From NCBI RefSeq assembly GCF_964340395.1, contig NC_135567.1:19777806-19822805 (forward strand): 45,000 nt of DNA. Reading direction: 5' to 3'. Under the pieces are notes generated by a model. It did not search any database, was not told where the DNA came from, and was given only the letters and a program-made list of their open reading frames with translations. Origin of the DNA: Glandiceps talaboti (lineage: Eukaryota; Hemichordata; Enteropneusta; Spengelidae). Position 1 is the stretch's first letter. Every line of letters starts with the position of its first letter. The position numbers and the translations under genes were made by a program. Shown here one piece after another: positions 1 through 11,864 of the stretch.

Positions 1-384
1 ATATTTACACATTGACGGTAAATCCTGACATTTCATTTGTTGTTAGCTTTAAGGTAGAATCGTGTTCTTCATGAATTTGATCGAAAATGGAGATTATAAC
101 TTAAACATGAAAGTCAGATTTGTACAAGATTAACTTTGCACGTTGTTAGGTGACCCGTTTATTCTCTATGGTGAGATTTTGCACATATAAGGACATTTAT
201 ATATCTAGGTGGGAGAACGTCGTGGAATCATGTATGACATCTCCAAGAGATTATAGTCAGATAATGTTGTAGTTTTTTTACACAGATAGAGATATAGATG
301 TTTTGAATCAAAGGAAAAAAGAAGTGCAGAGAAAGATATACACACATATTCACTGGACACACACGCATATATACAAACGCATGC
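1..384. other. Non-coding, nothing recognised
   Basis: AT-rich sequence with no open frame that looks coding and no repeat I can match elsewhere in the window. Confidence 0.5.
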
Positions 385-421
385 ATTCATTCATCCATTC
401 ATTCATTCATTCATTCATTCA

Positions 422-487
<66 letters not shown>

Positions 488-581
488 CAAACATGCGCAC
501 GCACGCACGCGCACACCCCCCCCCCCCACACACACACACACAAACACACATACATACATACATACATACATACATACATGT
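385..581. repeat. Compound microsatellite
   Basis: Successive simple repeats: (TTCA)n, (AC)n, (AT)n, CACG-type units, a C9 run, and (CATA)n. Open frames across it on both strands are by-products of the repeat. Confidence 0.95.
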
Positions 582-1340
582 TGGTCGGCTGTGCTTCAAG
601 CTTGATTCTGACTTGAAAATATTGATTTGATATTTCTGATGCAGGGTAACATATTCGGTTTATGCATGCACCTAGGCTACCTATTCATGTTCAGGGCCGT
701 CGAATAAACGTTGAGACATATCACTTTACATAGTAAATGACGACGATATGTTGTATAGTTATGCACATTACAGAGCCTACCATGAGGGATATATAAGGCA
801 AAATGTTAACCAATCAAATTGCATGTATCATAGCAGCATATTATAATGAAGATAATATTGCACTAAACGAACAAACACACGGCATTAAATGGACCTTTCC
901 TCCTCGACTAATTAATTTCTTAATATCTAGCGTGGTTTGAATGAATTATAATCTCTCCTTAGGCTGTTTTTCTCTGATCCGAAAAGCCAAATTAAAACTT
1001 TGAAAAACACATTAACAACTTGATGTATATACGCCTACGGGAAGTGTGTTGAAGTCAGTAGAAAGAACTTTCAAACATTTTTGTGTTTGCCTTAGGATAA
1101 TCATTGTGATTAGTCAACGAAATACCAACATTAAAGATTTATTGATTAGCCGTTATTCATCCACAGTCAAATATTATCAGTACAGCCAACAGGGAAGTAA
1201 TCAGCCGACTAATCAAGTAGGAGATATTGAAAGAAAAATGATTAAAATTTCACTTCTGTTAAGTCAAATAGTATCTTCAATGAAATTCTCTTCTACAATT
1301 AATAACAGATAACCTGAAACGAAAATGTCGATAAAATCTT
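582..1340. other. Non-coding, nothing recognised
   Basis: AT-rich sequence. The 88-codon open frame at 1046-1312 has no recognisable motif or splice context and I do not treat it as a gene. Confidence 0.45.
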
Positions 1341-1345
1341 GCTGA

Positions 1346-1700
1346 GATTGCAACATTTTATCGTCTGGTTTAACAAAAATCTTACTAGCATTGCTACATT
1401 TTATTGTCTGGTTTGATAAAAATCTTACCAACATTGCTACATTTTATCATCTGACTCAACAAAAATCTTACCAACATTGCTACATTTTATCATCTGGCTC
1501 AACCAAAAATCTTACTAACATTGCTACATTGTATCGTCTGGCTCAACCAGATCTAACATTGCTACATTGTATATCGTCTGGCTCAACCAGATCTAACATT
1601 GCTACATTGTATATCGTCTGGCTCAATCAGATCTAACATTGTTACATTGTATATTGTCGAGTCATACGATACAATGTAGCAATGCTAGGTAAGATGTTTT
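1346..1700 (+). repeat. 43-bp minisatellite (family L)
   Basis: About seven head-to-tail units built around ACATTGCTACATTTTATCGT, CTGGCTCAAC and AAAATCTTAC. The GCTAC anchor recurs at 1393, 1436, 1479 and 1523 (43-44 bp steps), then at 1561 and 1601 with shorter 38-40 bp units, and as GTTAC at 1641. An inverted copy follows near 1660-1690 (TACAATGTAGCAATG), so the end can fold back. Related units occur at 3172-3200 and 32,630-32,745. Confidence 0.85.
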
Positions 1701-2874
1701 GTAGAGTTAGATAATGAAATGTATCAATATTAGTCAGATTTGTGTTGAACCAGGTGACAAAATGTAGTCAGAATTTTGTCCAGACAGACGATGAAATGCA
1801 TGACGGTCATTCAGATTTGTGTAAATCCAACCTGTTTCAGTTGAATTGGTTTCCATTATACAGTATACAACTGATAGTTATATGCATTCTCATCAAAGTT
1901 TATCCCAGTAGATATGATGGGGGTACTTAAGGGAATCATTTAATCGTCCTCAGAACATTGTTAAAAAGAAATTTCGCTTTTCCAGAGAGATTTGAGAAAG
2001 TAATCCACAATTGTGGAGACGCATTGAACAGATGTATCTCTCGTGTTTTTACTCTCCTCCCTTTGATTTATTCCGATGAGTGAGTCGCTAGACCTTGAAA
2101 GCGAACTGTATCTCTTATCTGTATTTCTTAAGACATTGTTGCCAAAATATATCGACTTTATATTTGTCTAAGTAGAACATTCAATGGTAAGATCTGAGAC
2201 AAAAATTGCTTCTAAGAAACTCACATTTTCTTGTCACGAAATGTTGAATGAAACCTGGATTATTCTTAAACTTTTTGACAAATCAAAATGTTATCTTCAT
2301 TGTGGTTTTAAATCAATAGTCAAACAAGTGTTTTTATGTGACTCAAAAATCTATTTCTTTGAAACCAGAATTTTTTCAAGTGTTTTTTAAGCTTTTGTCA
2401 CATTAGAATATTTGTACTTTCATTGCAAAAAAGTAGATACACATCTCATTTTGTTTGTCATCTGTGACAAAACTATGTTTCTTTATAATCTGTATATTCT
2501 TGTCACGCAAAAGTTGAATGAAACTTGGATTTCCCCAAAGGCAAAAAATAAAATTGTGTGCTTCCGATAACCCGACCGACCCTAGTTGAAGCTACCAACC
2601 CTTAACATTTTTTTAATATTCAAACATGTAAAGTTGTGAGAATATACTATTTTCATGTAATTTTTTTTGCGAATGTATCTCTAGTCAATTTTTCATAATT
2701 CTATTTCAGAGAAACCATGTATTTTAAAACTGCAAGTTGAACAGTACAGTCTGCATACTGTGTTTATCTACTTTTCAAAATAATTGTCTTCATTTACTTC
2801 TTGTACACGTCATCAAGTGTAGTATCCACAAATAAACATGCGATTACCAAGTGGTCCTAATGACTTTAACACCC
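1700..2874. other. Non-coding with degenerate repeats
   Basis: The string CTTGTCACG(A/C)AAA followed by GTTGAATGAAAC appears at about 2231 and 2493. A diverged relative lies at 4215-4260, so this looks like old dispersed repeat DNA. No supported gene. Confidence 0.4.
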
Positions 2875-3140
2875 ACACATCACCTCCTCAACAAAGTGTA
2901 ATTGATCCTTATATCCATCTGTACATACGTGAAGAAAGTACCATTCCGTAGTAAACATTCAAATAGTAAACACTGTCTCTGTCTCCTGTGTCTATCTATA
3001 TCAACCATCCATATACCACCTCATCATCAAAGTGTAACTGATACTTATATCCATCTGTACATATGTGAATAAAGTATTCATACCGTAGTAAGCATTCAAA
3101 TAGCAAACACTGTCTTCTGTGTCTATCTCTCTATCAACCC
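2875..3140 (+). repeat. 136-bp tandem duplication
   Basis: ATATCCATCTGTACATA occurs at 2911 and again at 3047, with the surrounding blocks (AACACTGTCT, TCAAAGTGTAA) in the same order. This makes a two-unit diverged tandem duplication of period 136. Confidence 0.75.
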
Positions 3141-3211
3141 ACTCACACAACTATATACACATCCATCTCGACCTATGCTACATTTTATCGTCTGGCACTC
3201 CAACATTTCAA

Positions 3212-3349
3212 TCAACATTGCAAGAAGTATTGTCACATACGAGTATCTTGTCTTCGCGTAGAAACAACGTCTCAAAAAATTCAACATTGCAAGAAGTATT
3301 GTCACATACGAGTATCTTGTCTTTGCGTAGAAACAACGTCTCAAAAAAT
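3212..3349 (+). repeat. 69-bp near-perfect tandem duplication
   Basis: The block starting TCAACATTGCAAGAAGTATT is repeated at 3212 and 3281 with only one or two differences (for example CTTCGCG against CTTTGCG). It is young. The open frames at 3119-3493 (plus) and 3123-3344 (minus) simply run through it. Confidence 0.9.
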
Positions 3350-4147
3350 AACCGAAATGAAAATAAAATTCCGACCTACCTACCCTATGTTCTGAAGTTC
3401 TGTTATCAGAAACAAGCTTTTTTTCGCCAAGTCGTTTTCATACATCTAAATACTAAATTCCTTACGGTATGGGTGTCTGGAGTGTATGCCTAATACAGTT
3501 TAGTTGCAACCAGTCGTTTTTCCAAGCAAGAACATTTTATTTCATTTCAATTCCAATGATGAAAAGGACGTCAAGTGAAGGTACTGAATGTTTATTAACT
3601 CTCTGATTATGATGGACAATACACAAGTATTGGCTGATCGAGAAAAAATATTTCATTTTTTGGTTTGCTGAGGTATGAACTGAAGCACAGACTAAAGTGC
3701 AATTTTTATTGTTATACATATTAATATCCTATGAATATTTTATCAAGTCATATTACAGTATTTATTCACAGAATACATTTGATTCAGATAATTATTCATA
3801 TTTATTATAAGATTTTCTTTTCAGTTTGTTAGAATTATGAATAAAAGATGAAAAAAAATATCTCCACTACGTTTTAATGAATAAATTAAAAAGTGTATAC
3901 GCATTTATTTTAGGTGTTATTTGTCGTCAAACTATATTTCTTTTAACCAATATTCAAAACTCAAAATTTTAATGAATCTTGAATTTTTTTAAAGGTTTTT
4001 GACATGATATGATTTTCTTTCCGATGAGTCAAAAAGGTAGAAAAACGTCTGATTTTTTAATTTATTTTTCATTTGTGGCAAATCCGTGTTTCTTTTTAAC
4101 CCAGCATTTTTGTGACGGATGAGTCGAGTGAACATTGGAACTTTTCG
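3350..4147. other. Non-coding, nothing recognised
   Basis: AT-rich DNA with long A and T runs; no supported gene. Confidence 0.4.
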
Positions 4148-4164
4148 TAACGTGCTGTTGTTGT

Positions 4165-4203
<39 letters not shown>

Positions 4204-4228
4204 TTTATTGTTGTTGTTGTTGTTGTTG
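4148..4228 (+). repeat. (GTT)n microsatellite
   Basis: Two blocks of (TTG)n separated by a short T run. Confidence 0.95.
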
Positions 4229-4519
4229 TTTTTTCTCGAAATGCTTTAATGAAACTTAGAAATATTCTTAAGCATAACACATCAAAATATTATTTACATT
4301 CGTTGTGGTTCTTAGTGAAAAGTCCAAAATTAGATAAACATTCAAATTCGGGATTTTAGATCTTTGATTTTGATGGAATTGTAAAAAGCTAAAGATAGGT
4401 CGGTACTTTTGTCAATAGTGTGTGTGTTACCGACGACATGAAAGTACGGTGTAACTCATTCATCCTGTTCAACTACATAGAATGTGTTCTCTTTTATGTA
4501 AAAAAATATATCTCTGTAA

Positions 4520-4800
4520 GGCCAAAAAAAAGAGAATTGTTTCTGGTCAGAGAGCGCATCACTTAAATACCCTCGCGTCAGTCTTTTTTTTTTCATGTTT
4601 GTCCAGACCATGCAGTCTGCAGATCCGAGGGGAAACACAAAAATAACCTTCCCTACTTCAGTGAAGACTACATAAACACTTCCTCTAAAGTACTAAATAA
4701 AAAGATCACTAACTGCCATAAATAGAAGACTGAGTGAGAGGTTTGTTGAGAGAAAAATCGCGTCGTCGCACCATTTTAGACAATCTGTCCTGACCAGGCC
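4520..4800 (+). mobile_element. MITE-like element, family M (copy 1, right end lost)
   Basis: Shares over 250 bp of interrupted similarity with 30,822-31,150, including TTCTGGTCAG, CATGCAGTCTGCAG, CCTCCCTACTTCAGTGAAG-like and CTGCCATAAATAG blocks. The left end GGCCAAAAAAA...TTCTGGTCAG corresponds to the inverted right end of the other copy. Here the sequence stops at CCTGACCAGG, where a family A element begins a few bases later, so the right terminal repeat is missing. Confidence 0.7.
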
Positions 4801-4802
4801 TA

Positions 4803-5054
4803 AATAGGGAACTTGCAAACCCGCCATGTTGAATGTTGCATCATGGGAAATGTGATAATAAATACTGATTACTTAGTATTGTAAACAGTGTTAATACATT
4901 GTTTGTAACCACAGATAATCAATTCATAGTTACCCTGACCATTGTGGGAGGTTTATTTTATCAGTAGCTCCAGATTAGATATTATGATAACCACATATAA
5001 TCCCATAGTCCTTTGCGTCTGAACATGCTCAGTCTAGATTGCAAGTTCCCTATT
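4803..5054 (-). mobile_element. MITE family A, full copy (252 bp)
   Basis: Bounded by inverted ends AATAGGGAACTTGCAA / TTGCAAGTTCCCTATT. Four full and one truncated copy lie in this window, all about 252 bp when complete, sharing GAGCATGCTCAG, CCTCCCACAATGGTCAGGGT and a CATGATGCAACATTCAACAT block. It has no coding capacity, so it is non-autonomous. No consistent target-site duplication is visible. Confidence 0.9.
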
Positions 5055-5550
5055 CATGTCACTTTATTGCAGTTTATTTGTATAGACCCACCTAAATTGA
5101 AAATGTCATAAAACTAGACTGACAAAAAGCCTACAGAAAGAAATTATGCTAATCCGCTTATCTTTTGTTCAAAACTCTTCACGTTTACACTAATTTAAAA
5201 CAAAAAGCCCACATATGTCATTAGCACTTTAAAAGACCTGAATTATTTACCGCTGTCTTACCTTTGACCGCTGTCTGACCTTATTATTCAACAGTTACAT
5301 TTGCAATAACTCTAAGTTGAATGACTAGATTGGAACCCTTTCCTTTACAAAGATACGACGGGGATATAGTGAACAAGCAATTATGCCGTAATCCTGTAAG
5401 TCAGTGCATCATATTAGTTGTAGGTACCAAATCTTTTTTTCAAAAAAAAATTCAATTTCCTTCTAACAACAGATAATAGATGTCAAAGCTTCATTATCAT
5501 TTTAATGACACTGGGTGTATAGCTGGTGTAGATACAACTGAAATGTTCCC

Positions 5551-5628
5551 TTAAAGCGGTCATCGGCTTATGGATAAGGATTGGGTATTTATTTTGGATT
5601 TTTTAATTTGTAAAATAATTTTATCATG
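5551..5628 (+). mobile_element. MITE family B, left end only
   Basis: TTAAAGCGG... followed by GGTATTTATTTTGGATTTTT-type sequence matches the left end of the full family B copy at 27,832-28,173. It breaks off at ATCATG, where a truncated family A copy takes over. Confidence 0.75.
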
Positions 5629-5842
5629 TCATGGGAAATATGATAATAAATACTAATCAAATAGTATCGTAAACAATAATGTTACATTGTTTTTAACCAT
5701 AAATAATCAATTCATAGTTACCCTGACCTTTGTGGGAGGTATATTTTATCGGTAGCTCCAGATTAGGTATTACGATAACCACAGATAATCCCATAGTCCT
5801 TTGCGTCTGAGCATGCTCAGTCTGGATTGCAAGTTCCCTATT
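5629..5842 (-). mobile_element. MITE family A, 5'-truncated copy
   Basis: Same orientation and interior as the copy at 4803-5054, ending in TTGCAAGTTCCCTATT, but the first terminal repeat is replaced by family B sequence. Confidence 0.85.
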
Positions 5843-6179
5843 GCAAAAGATCAATCCCATTCCATCTCTTGCTTTACACAATATTTCCCCTTTTATTTCA
5901 AAATTCTAATAACACGAACACGTACTTATCAATTTGAAAACTACAACTATCTAAATCCCAATCCATCTCTAGCTGTCTTTAGACTATTAATATTTTCCTT
6001 CTTCTGTAACTCCACTTTTCAGAATTCCAATAACATGTATTTGTACTTATCAAACGACAGATAAGTTCTGCACTGGTTCTTTGATCATACAATATATTAA
6101 GTTTATTTTGCTCGAAACCGTTTCCACTAAAACTCCGGTAATTTTTTTGTTATATTTCTTTAACTGGCAGTAGGCGCCC

Positions 6180-6430
6180 TAAGGGAACTTGCAATCCAGA
6201 CTGAGCATGCTCAGATGCAAAGGACTATGAGATTATCTGTGGTTATTGTAATACTTAATCTGGAGCAACTGATAAAACAAACCTCCCACAATGGTCAGGG
6301 TAACTATGAATTGATTATGTGTGGTTATGAACAATGTATCAACACAGTTTACAATACTAATTGATTAGTATTTATTATCACATTTCTCATGATGCAACAT
6401 TCAACATTGCGGGTTTGCAAGTTCCCTATT
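6180..6430 (+). mobile_element. MITE family A, full copy
   Basis: Opposite orientation to the copies at 4.8 and 5.6 kb. Ends are AAGGGAACTTGCAA and TTTGCAAGTTCCCTATT. Confidence 0.9.
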
Positions 6431-6544
6431 AATACAAAATAGCAAAATGTGACAGATATTTGGAGGTTTGCATATTCAAGATTTTGTGAATATTATCAAC
6501 ATTTCTCACCTCATAAACTTGTGAAAGTCAACAGAAGGTAAATA

Positions 6545-6665
6545 ATTGAAAATTATTCAGCCAAGGAAAATGCGAGTGACCTAAGGGGTCTTGTCACTGC
6601 AAGTCGCTAGACGAATAGTGGAAAACCCTTAGGTCACAAGATATTTCCGGCTGAATGAAGAAAAA
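6545..6665. mobile_element. Short fold-back element, family C (copy 1)
   Basis: Palindromic block of about 120 bp. The arms ATTCAGCC...GTGACCTAAGGG and CCCTTAGGTCAC...GGCTGAATGAAG pair with each other. Near-copies lie at 10,145-10,265 and 27,480-27,604. Confidence 0.8.
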
Positions 6666-6712
6666 TATCTATGAATAATATATAGTAATGTAATTATAAC
6701 TTCTGAGCATAA

Positions 6713-6900
6713 TCATTTCAAAAATCGTGAAAAATAATGGCGATTTGGAACGTTTTCACTTATAATGTTATATTTCGAGCATCGCACAACCAGTGACGTA
6801 GACAAGAATTGTCGTGACGTAGAGCGACCAGGGTATATAAATCCATATATTCTGTTCAAAGTCAATATCTTTGCTTGTGCATGGTATACTGTGTTTTGAT
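6713..6900. repeat. Dispersed repeat, family D (copy 1)
   Basis: Shares ACCAGTG(A/G)(C/T)GTAGACA, GACGTAGA(A)C and TTCAAAG...CTTGTGCATGGTAT with 10,290-10,500 and 24,337-24,490. At 6.5 and 10.1 kb it follows family C at a similar distance, so C plus D may be one larger element. Confidence 0.7.
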
Positions 6901-7728
6901 CTATAACCCCCCCCCCCCCCACCCGCTCCATTATATAGGCCTTCTGCCGAGTAGCCAACTTCAGTCAGACGACATACACATTCGAACAAAGTTCTACGTC
7001 AAATCAAACATAATTTTTGACATCTACTATTTTACAGGCAGTATTGGAATCATCAAAGACCAGAATAAAGTTGAAATGTCCAACACCTTTACAGAGACAA
7101 ACAAAATGTGTGAACAAAAGGTGTTACCGGGAAATTGCGTGAAACTGCAAAGGTCATAGGTCAATTCCTTCAAGTTAAACTGTCAGAAAACAAACGTCAA
7201 ACATACCTAACACATGTACTCAAATTAGTAATCCATGCTTTATGTCGTCTGCGTGTTTGAAAGATTATCTTTTTTCAATTTCAGATTACGAGAACTAGTC
7301 AAAAGTAGTGTTAAAAATTTAAACTTACATAAACGATAAGTATATACATTTGTATTATGTTACGTTTCTGCACTAATCGTTTCCCGCCAAATTAGGTCAA
7401 AAAATTCCTGTCTGTCAAGAATCTTTAGGTTCGATTCAAAGTGATCATAACTAACGATGTAGTTCTTCTTACAAACAATGCTGTGATATTAATAAAACGT
7501 TCAGCAAATTAACTAAAATGACAGTCAGAAGGAAAAAATTGTATCTACAAAAAATGAGTTGTTACTATGGTGATAATCACACAAAAAGGTTAAACAATAC
7601 TAGGTGTGTATTTGAGAACACTAATGAACGAATGAATGACATTTATTTCACCAGATAACAAAAATAAGCTACACTTTCAAAGAAACATATGATACAAATA
7701 TACAAAATGAATACAAAAGAAATACATA
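6901..7728. other. Non-coding, starts with a C run
   Basis: A C-rich run near 6907-6921 sits inside otherwise AT-rich DNA. Open frames at 6875-7159 have no support as exons. Confidence 0.4.
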
Positions 7729-7920
7729 ATTGTTATCTGATGTTGACCATGAAAATAGTTCAGTGGAACTAGTCTTGTCCATGGCCTGTACAATTGTTAT
7801 CTGATGTGGACCATGGAAATAGTTCAGTGGAACTAGTCTTGTCCATGGCCTGTACAATTGTTATCTGATGTGGACCATGGAAATAGTTCAGTGGAATTAG
7901 TGTTGTCCGTGGCACGTAAG
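7729..7920 (+). repeat. 64-bp tandem triplication
   Basis: TGTTATCTGATG recurs at 7731, 7795 and 7859. Units contain GACCATG(G)AAATAGTTCAGTGG and TTGTCCATGGCCTGTACAAT. The third unit decays after GTGTTGTCC. Confidence 0.9.
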
Positions 7921-8520
7921 CTTTACGCAAACACAAAAGAAAACACCAAAAATACTAAAGGTTCAACAAAATCATACATGTATTATAAACTTCGATTTGC
8001 CAACGTTGCCTGCCGCCAGTCTAGATATATCTCAAGCGGAACAATGGCTTGGTTGGTGATGAAACTTGATCATGGAGGTCTGAAGACGATTATAGCGAAT
8101 ATATATAATCGGCTTTAGACGTTAAACTTTAAGATTTCTTTTCTAAATCACGTGATATGTCTGGCGGTCCCCATGGAGATCTACCTCAACACTATGCTTC
8201 CCTCGTATAAATAGACGATTAGAAGAATGAAATCCGTTAAAATAACACATCAGAAGTGTGTTCAACCTTTTGGCGGTGTTGCCAAATTCTAGTTTGTCCA
8301 CTAATTTCAAAATGTAACATGCGTGTTGTGTGAAAAGAAAATGACATTACATTGTGTAGTATAAACGCCGATTTCACAAAATTTTAGACGTCTAAACATT
8401 ATTTGCAATCTATAGCTTCTGACTCCTTTAAAACTGAGGGAGGGAGTGGGTGGAAAAGACGGTCTAGGATAGTATGAGTTGTGCTAGTTGCTCTCCTGGA
8501 CGTAGTTAGATGGTAGGGAA

Positions 8521-8958
8521 TGATGTATGTATGTATGTATGTATGTATGTATGTATGTATGTATGTATGTATGTATGAATGTATGTATGTATGTATGTAT
8601 GTATGTATGTATGTATGTATGTATGTATGTATGTGTATGTATGTGTGTATGTATGTATGTATGTATGTATGTATGTATGTATGTATGTGTGTATGTGTGT
8701 ATGTATGTATGCGTGTATGCGTGTATGCGTGTATGCATGTACATGTATGTATGCATGTATTTATGTATGTATGAATGTATGTATGTATGTATGTATGTAT
8801 GTATGTATGTATGTATGTATGTATGTATGTCGCCCTCTCTATACTCTACATCACTAACTTCCTATCTGTCTCTTTGCGTCGGACCCTGTGTCTGTCTGTC
8901 TGTCTCTCCTGTATGTCTGTGTCTGTCTGTCTGTATGTCTGTCTGTCTGTCTGTCTCT
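8521..8958 (+). repeat. (ATGT)n and (CTGT)n microsatellites
   Basis: Roughly 300 bp of (TATG)n with interruptions, then (CTGT)n from about 8889. The MYVCMYVC-type open frames in several phases are produced by the repeat. Confidence 0.97.
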
Positions 8959-8959
8959 C

Positions 8960-10140
8960 ATCTATTCAGAAACAAAAGACAAGCAAATACGAAATCCATC
9001 TTCGAATTAACTGAATGCAGACATCACATTGCACTATTTACATCTATCCACTACTTACACTTAGAAACAATTGAAACACGGGCATCCAGTCTTCAGAATG
9101 TTCATCGAAATACGATCACAAAGAACAAAATTGTTAATCAAAAATGATATTCTCTATCGTTTACTTTCAAAGAAACATTTCCAATTTTATCTTTGAAAAA
9201 AAAGTACATTTTGATCTCAGCGGGAATATGAATGAGATCGAAAAAGTGTACATGTGTAGCTTTGGTAAAAAGTGACTGTCTTCAAAAGAATAAAAGATGT
9301 AAAATCCATTGACCTAATCTCGCCAATTCAGAGATTATATACGCCCCCTAGCGGCAGGACCCTTGAGATATCCATCGTCATGGTAACCACACTAAGTTGT
9401 CATACATCATGTCATATTGAGTTAAAATTTACACCATTACAATGACTGCGTTATTAATGATGCCAATCCCGGTGGGGGTGATGATAATTAATCCAATTGC
9501 AAAAATAATTCGAGGATATTCCAGGTGGATTTAAGAGTTCTTATAAAAAATCGATGAAAAATTGTATGTTTAGTGATTAGTAACAAAACTGGACATGGAA
9601 TGAAATTATTTTATTCGCTATTAAATATTATTCTATAACAGAATTATTATGTGTTAGAATTGGAATCGATTTATTCTAATTAAAAAGCATTGCTTGTTAG
9701 TCATATGCCACAAAAGAGTGATAAATGTTGTTTGAGAAATTACCATCTTTTCAATTCGTCGTAAAACACTCGTCTTTTTTACTGCAATACTAAGTCACTC
9801 TTTGACGGTATTGGTAACTTATCATCGTTTACTTCAAGTCACAAACCGAATACCCCTTTACGGTATATTTGAACTCGGCATAGTGTTCGCTTTTATTCGT
9901 TGCCATGGAGATAACAAAACTTCTGACAAATAAGCGGTGAGAATAAGTTATTCACTTGTGTATTCCTTAAATTTGATTGCTGTGTATTTTAGTTGAATTT
10001 TGATACGGAGATAAACTTTTTTTGAAATAACAGCGCCATTTTAGACATTATCCCAGGTCACTACATTATACTATAGCGGTCTGAGATATTAGTAACCCCT
10101 TATTTTTCCTTCCTTTCGCTGAGAACAATTGATGTTATTC
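8960..10140. other. Non-coding, one CTCF-like site
   Basis: No gene recognised. A GC-rich 16-mer at 9342-9357 is listed separately. Confidence 0.4.
9342..9357 (-). promoter_or_regulatory. Candidate CTCF-type site
   Basis: Read on the minus strand the bases are CTGCCGCTAGGGGGCG. This closely follows the bilaterian CTCF core (CC-N-SYAG-R-GGGC). It stands out in AT-rich surroundings. Weaker look-alikes are GCGCCACCATGTGGC near 12,238 and GCGCCATCTATAG near 31,553. Confidence 0.35.
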
Positions 10141-10144
10141 CCCA

Positions 10145-10265
10145 ATATTTTCTTCGTTCAGCCAAGCAAAGTACAAGTGACCTAAGGGGTCTTTGTCTCT
10201 ACGAGTCGATAGACGAGTACTGACAACCCTTAGGTTGTATTTTCCAAGTGAATGAAGAAATATTT
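10145..10265. mobile_element. Short fold-back element, family C (copy 2)
   Basis: CTTCGTTCAGCCAAG...GTGACCTAAGGGG paired with CCCTTAGGTTG...GTGAATGAAG; same layout as the copies at 6.5 and 27.5 kb. Confidence 0.8.
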
Positions 10266-10289
10266 TGGAGAATAACATAATTATACTAG

Positions 10290-10500
10290 TGCCGGTAATA
10301 TTAAAGAAAAATCAGGAAAAGTAACGACAATTTTTTAATGTTCTGACTCGTACTTCTAACAGAGCAGAACCAGTGGTGTAGACATGTCGTGACGTAGACG
10401 AGCATTTTCATGACGTAGAACAACCAGAATATATATTCCATATTTTTGTTCAACTTGGCTCGTGCATGGTATAATGGGCAATAGTTTATTTTATATGTAG
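10290..10500. repeat. Dispersed repeat, family D (copy 2)
   Basis: CAGAACCAGTGGTGTAGACA, CATGACGTAGAACAACCAGA and CTCGTGCATGGTATAATG match copies at 6.7 and 24.3 kb. Confidence 0.7.
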
Positions 10501-11507
10501 CAACCCAACTCTGGACGTTTTTAATTCCTGAAGACATGATGTTTTAAGTAAACAGTTTCTTCGCACTCACATTACACGTTTATTTTGGAAAACCCAAGTT
10601 TCAAATACAAATACACGTTGTATGTAATCGCATACAAAATGATTGGACCGTTTCCTGTTATTATTTTCTTCAACAGGCAAAATTTACCGGAAATGAGAAT
10701 TTGCAGTAATTACTGGTGTGTTTCGAGTTTCGACATCTATTCCTTGGCTAGTTAGCAACTAGGACATTTGCTTGTTAATGTTCTTGAGTTGTCTGCACGT
10801 GACTCCTGCTGAATTGAATGTCTCTCAAACTATACGAGGTTATAAACGTTCTTGGCTACAATGAATGTCCCCCAGGATATGTCTTTTTGGGGCGGAAGAC
10901 TTCTCCATCAAATAATGGAAAAAGACACATTGCGTGCAAGTAACCTACAAAACGACAATTCGGTGCAATTCAAGAACTATCCGTTTCATGTCTGATTTAT
11001 GTCAAGATTGACATTGACATATATATTCCACACAAAGGAGATGTCGAGAATTTGTCATTTTTAATGGAACGCTAATGACGTATATCCTTTGATGATAGGA
11101 TTATCATTTTCTGGGCTATTTTCAATGTTTTGTTCCATTTGTCATGTTATATATGTTTACCCCAAGTAAGTTGTAAGCCATCATATTGTCACCTTTTAAT
11201 GTATAATAACATATACCAGAACACATATCATTTTTAATATAATAGTGACGGATTCGTGGTCATTTGAATAGTAGTTTTTATTAAAATATTCTGTATGCTG
11301 ACATGAATCATGGAGAATGTGACATATATTGCTCTTTCTGAAAAGTAATTTTGTCCTTGTACCAAATTTGGGTTTGGCACTACAACATCCAACTTTTTCT
11401 ATACAGAAACGAAAGTCCAAAAACTAGTAATAATCCTTTCTTTCTTAAAGTGTTTTATATATATTTAAACTTGTACTAGCTGTAACTGAGATCATATCTT
11501 TTAGCTG
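10501..11507. other. Non-coding, nothing recognised
   Basis: No repeat match within the window and no supported exon. Confidence 0.4.
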
Positions 11508-11522
11508 ACAATTGTTAAAATA

Positions 11523-11849
11523 TATAGATTGGGGCATATGGGGCAAGAATTTGACCAATCTGATTAAAATCCGATGTAGATGTCGGCTAATCGTTCATTG
11601 TTATTTTACTTCGGTATTTTTACTTGAATTAACCTTCGTGATTATGATACATGTTTACGTTTTCGTCTTGATGGCCGCCTCTCGAAAACGTACTAAACAT
11701 GTGTAATATCACGAAGGTCAATTCAAGCAAAAGCAACCGAGGTAAAATAACAATGAACGATTAGCCGATATCTACATACAGAAGAGAGAAATCGGGGTTA
11801 AGCAAGGGGTATTAAATCCTAACCGTACCTCCAACTACAAGTACAATTT
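11523..11849. mobile_element. Fold-back element, family E (copy 1)
   Basis: Shares most of its length with 15,818-16,106. Long internal inverted repeat: GTAGATGTCGGCTAATCGTT near 11,576 pairs with AACGATTAGCCGATATCTAC ending near 11,776, around a centre near 11,673. The ATTTTAC...CGTTTTCG arm pairs with CGAAAACG...GTAAAAT. The element is bracketed by a 15-bp direct repeat ACAATTGTTAAAATA at 11,508-11,522 and 11,850-11,864. No coding capacity. Confidence 0.8.
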
Positions 11850-11864
11850 ACAATTGTTAAAATA

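Noticed and set aside
8484-9147. MYVC-type frames up to 206 codons
   Set aside because: Produced by the (ATGT)n microsatellite; several frames are open at once.
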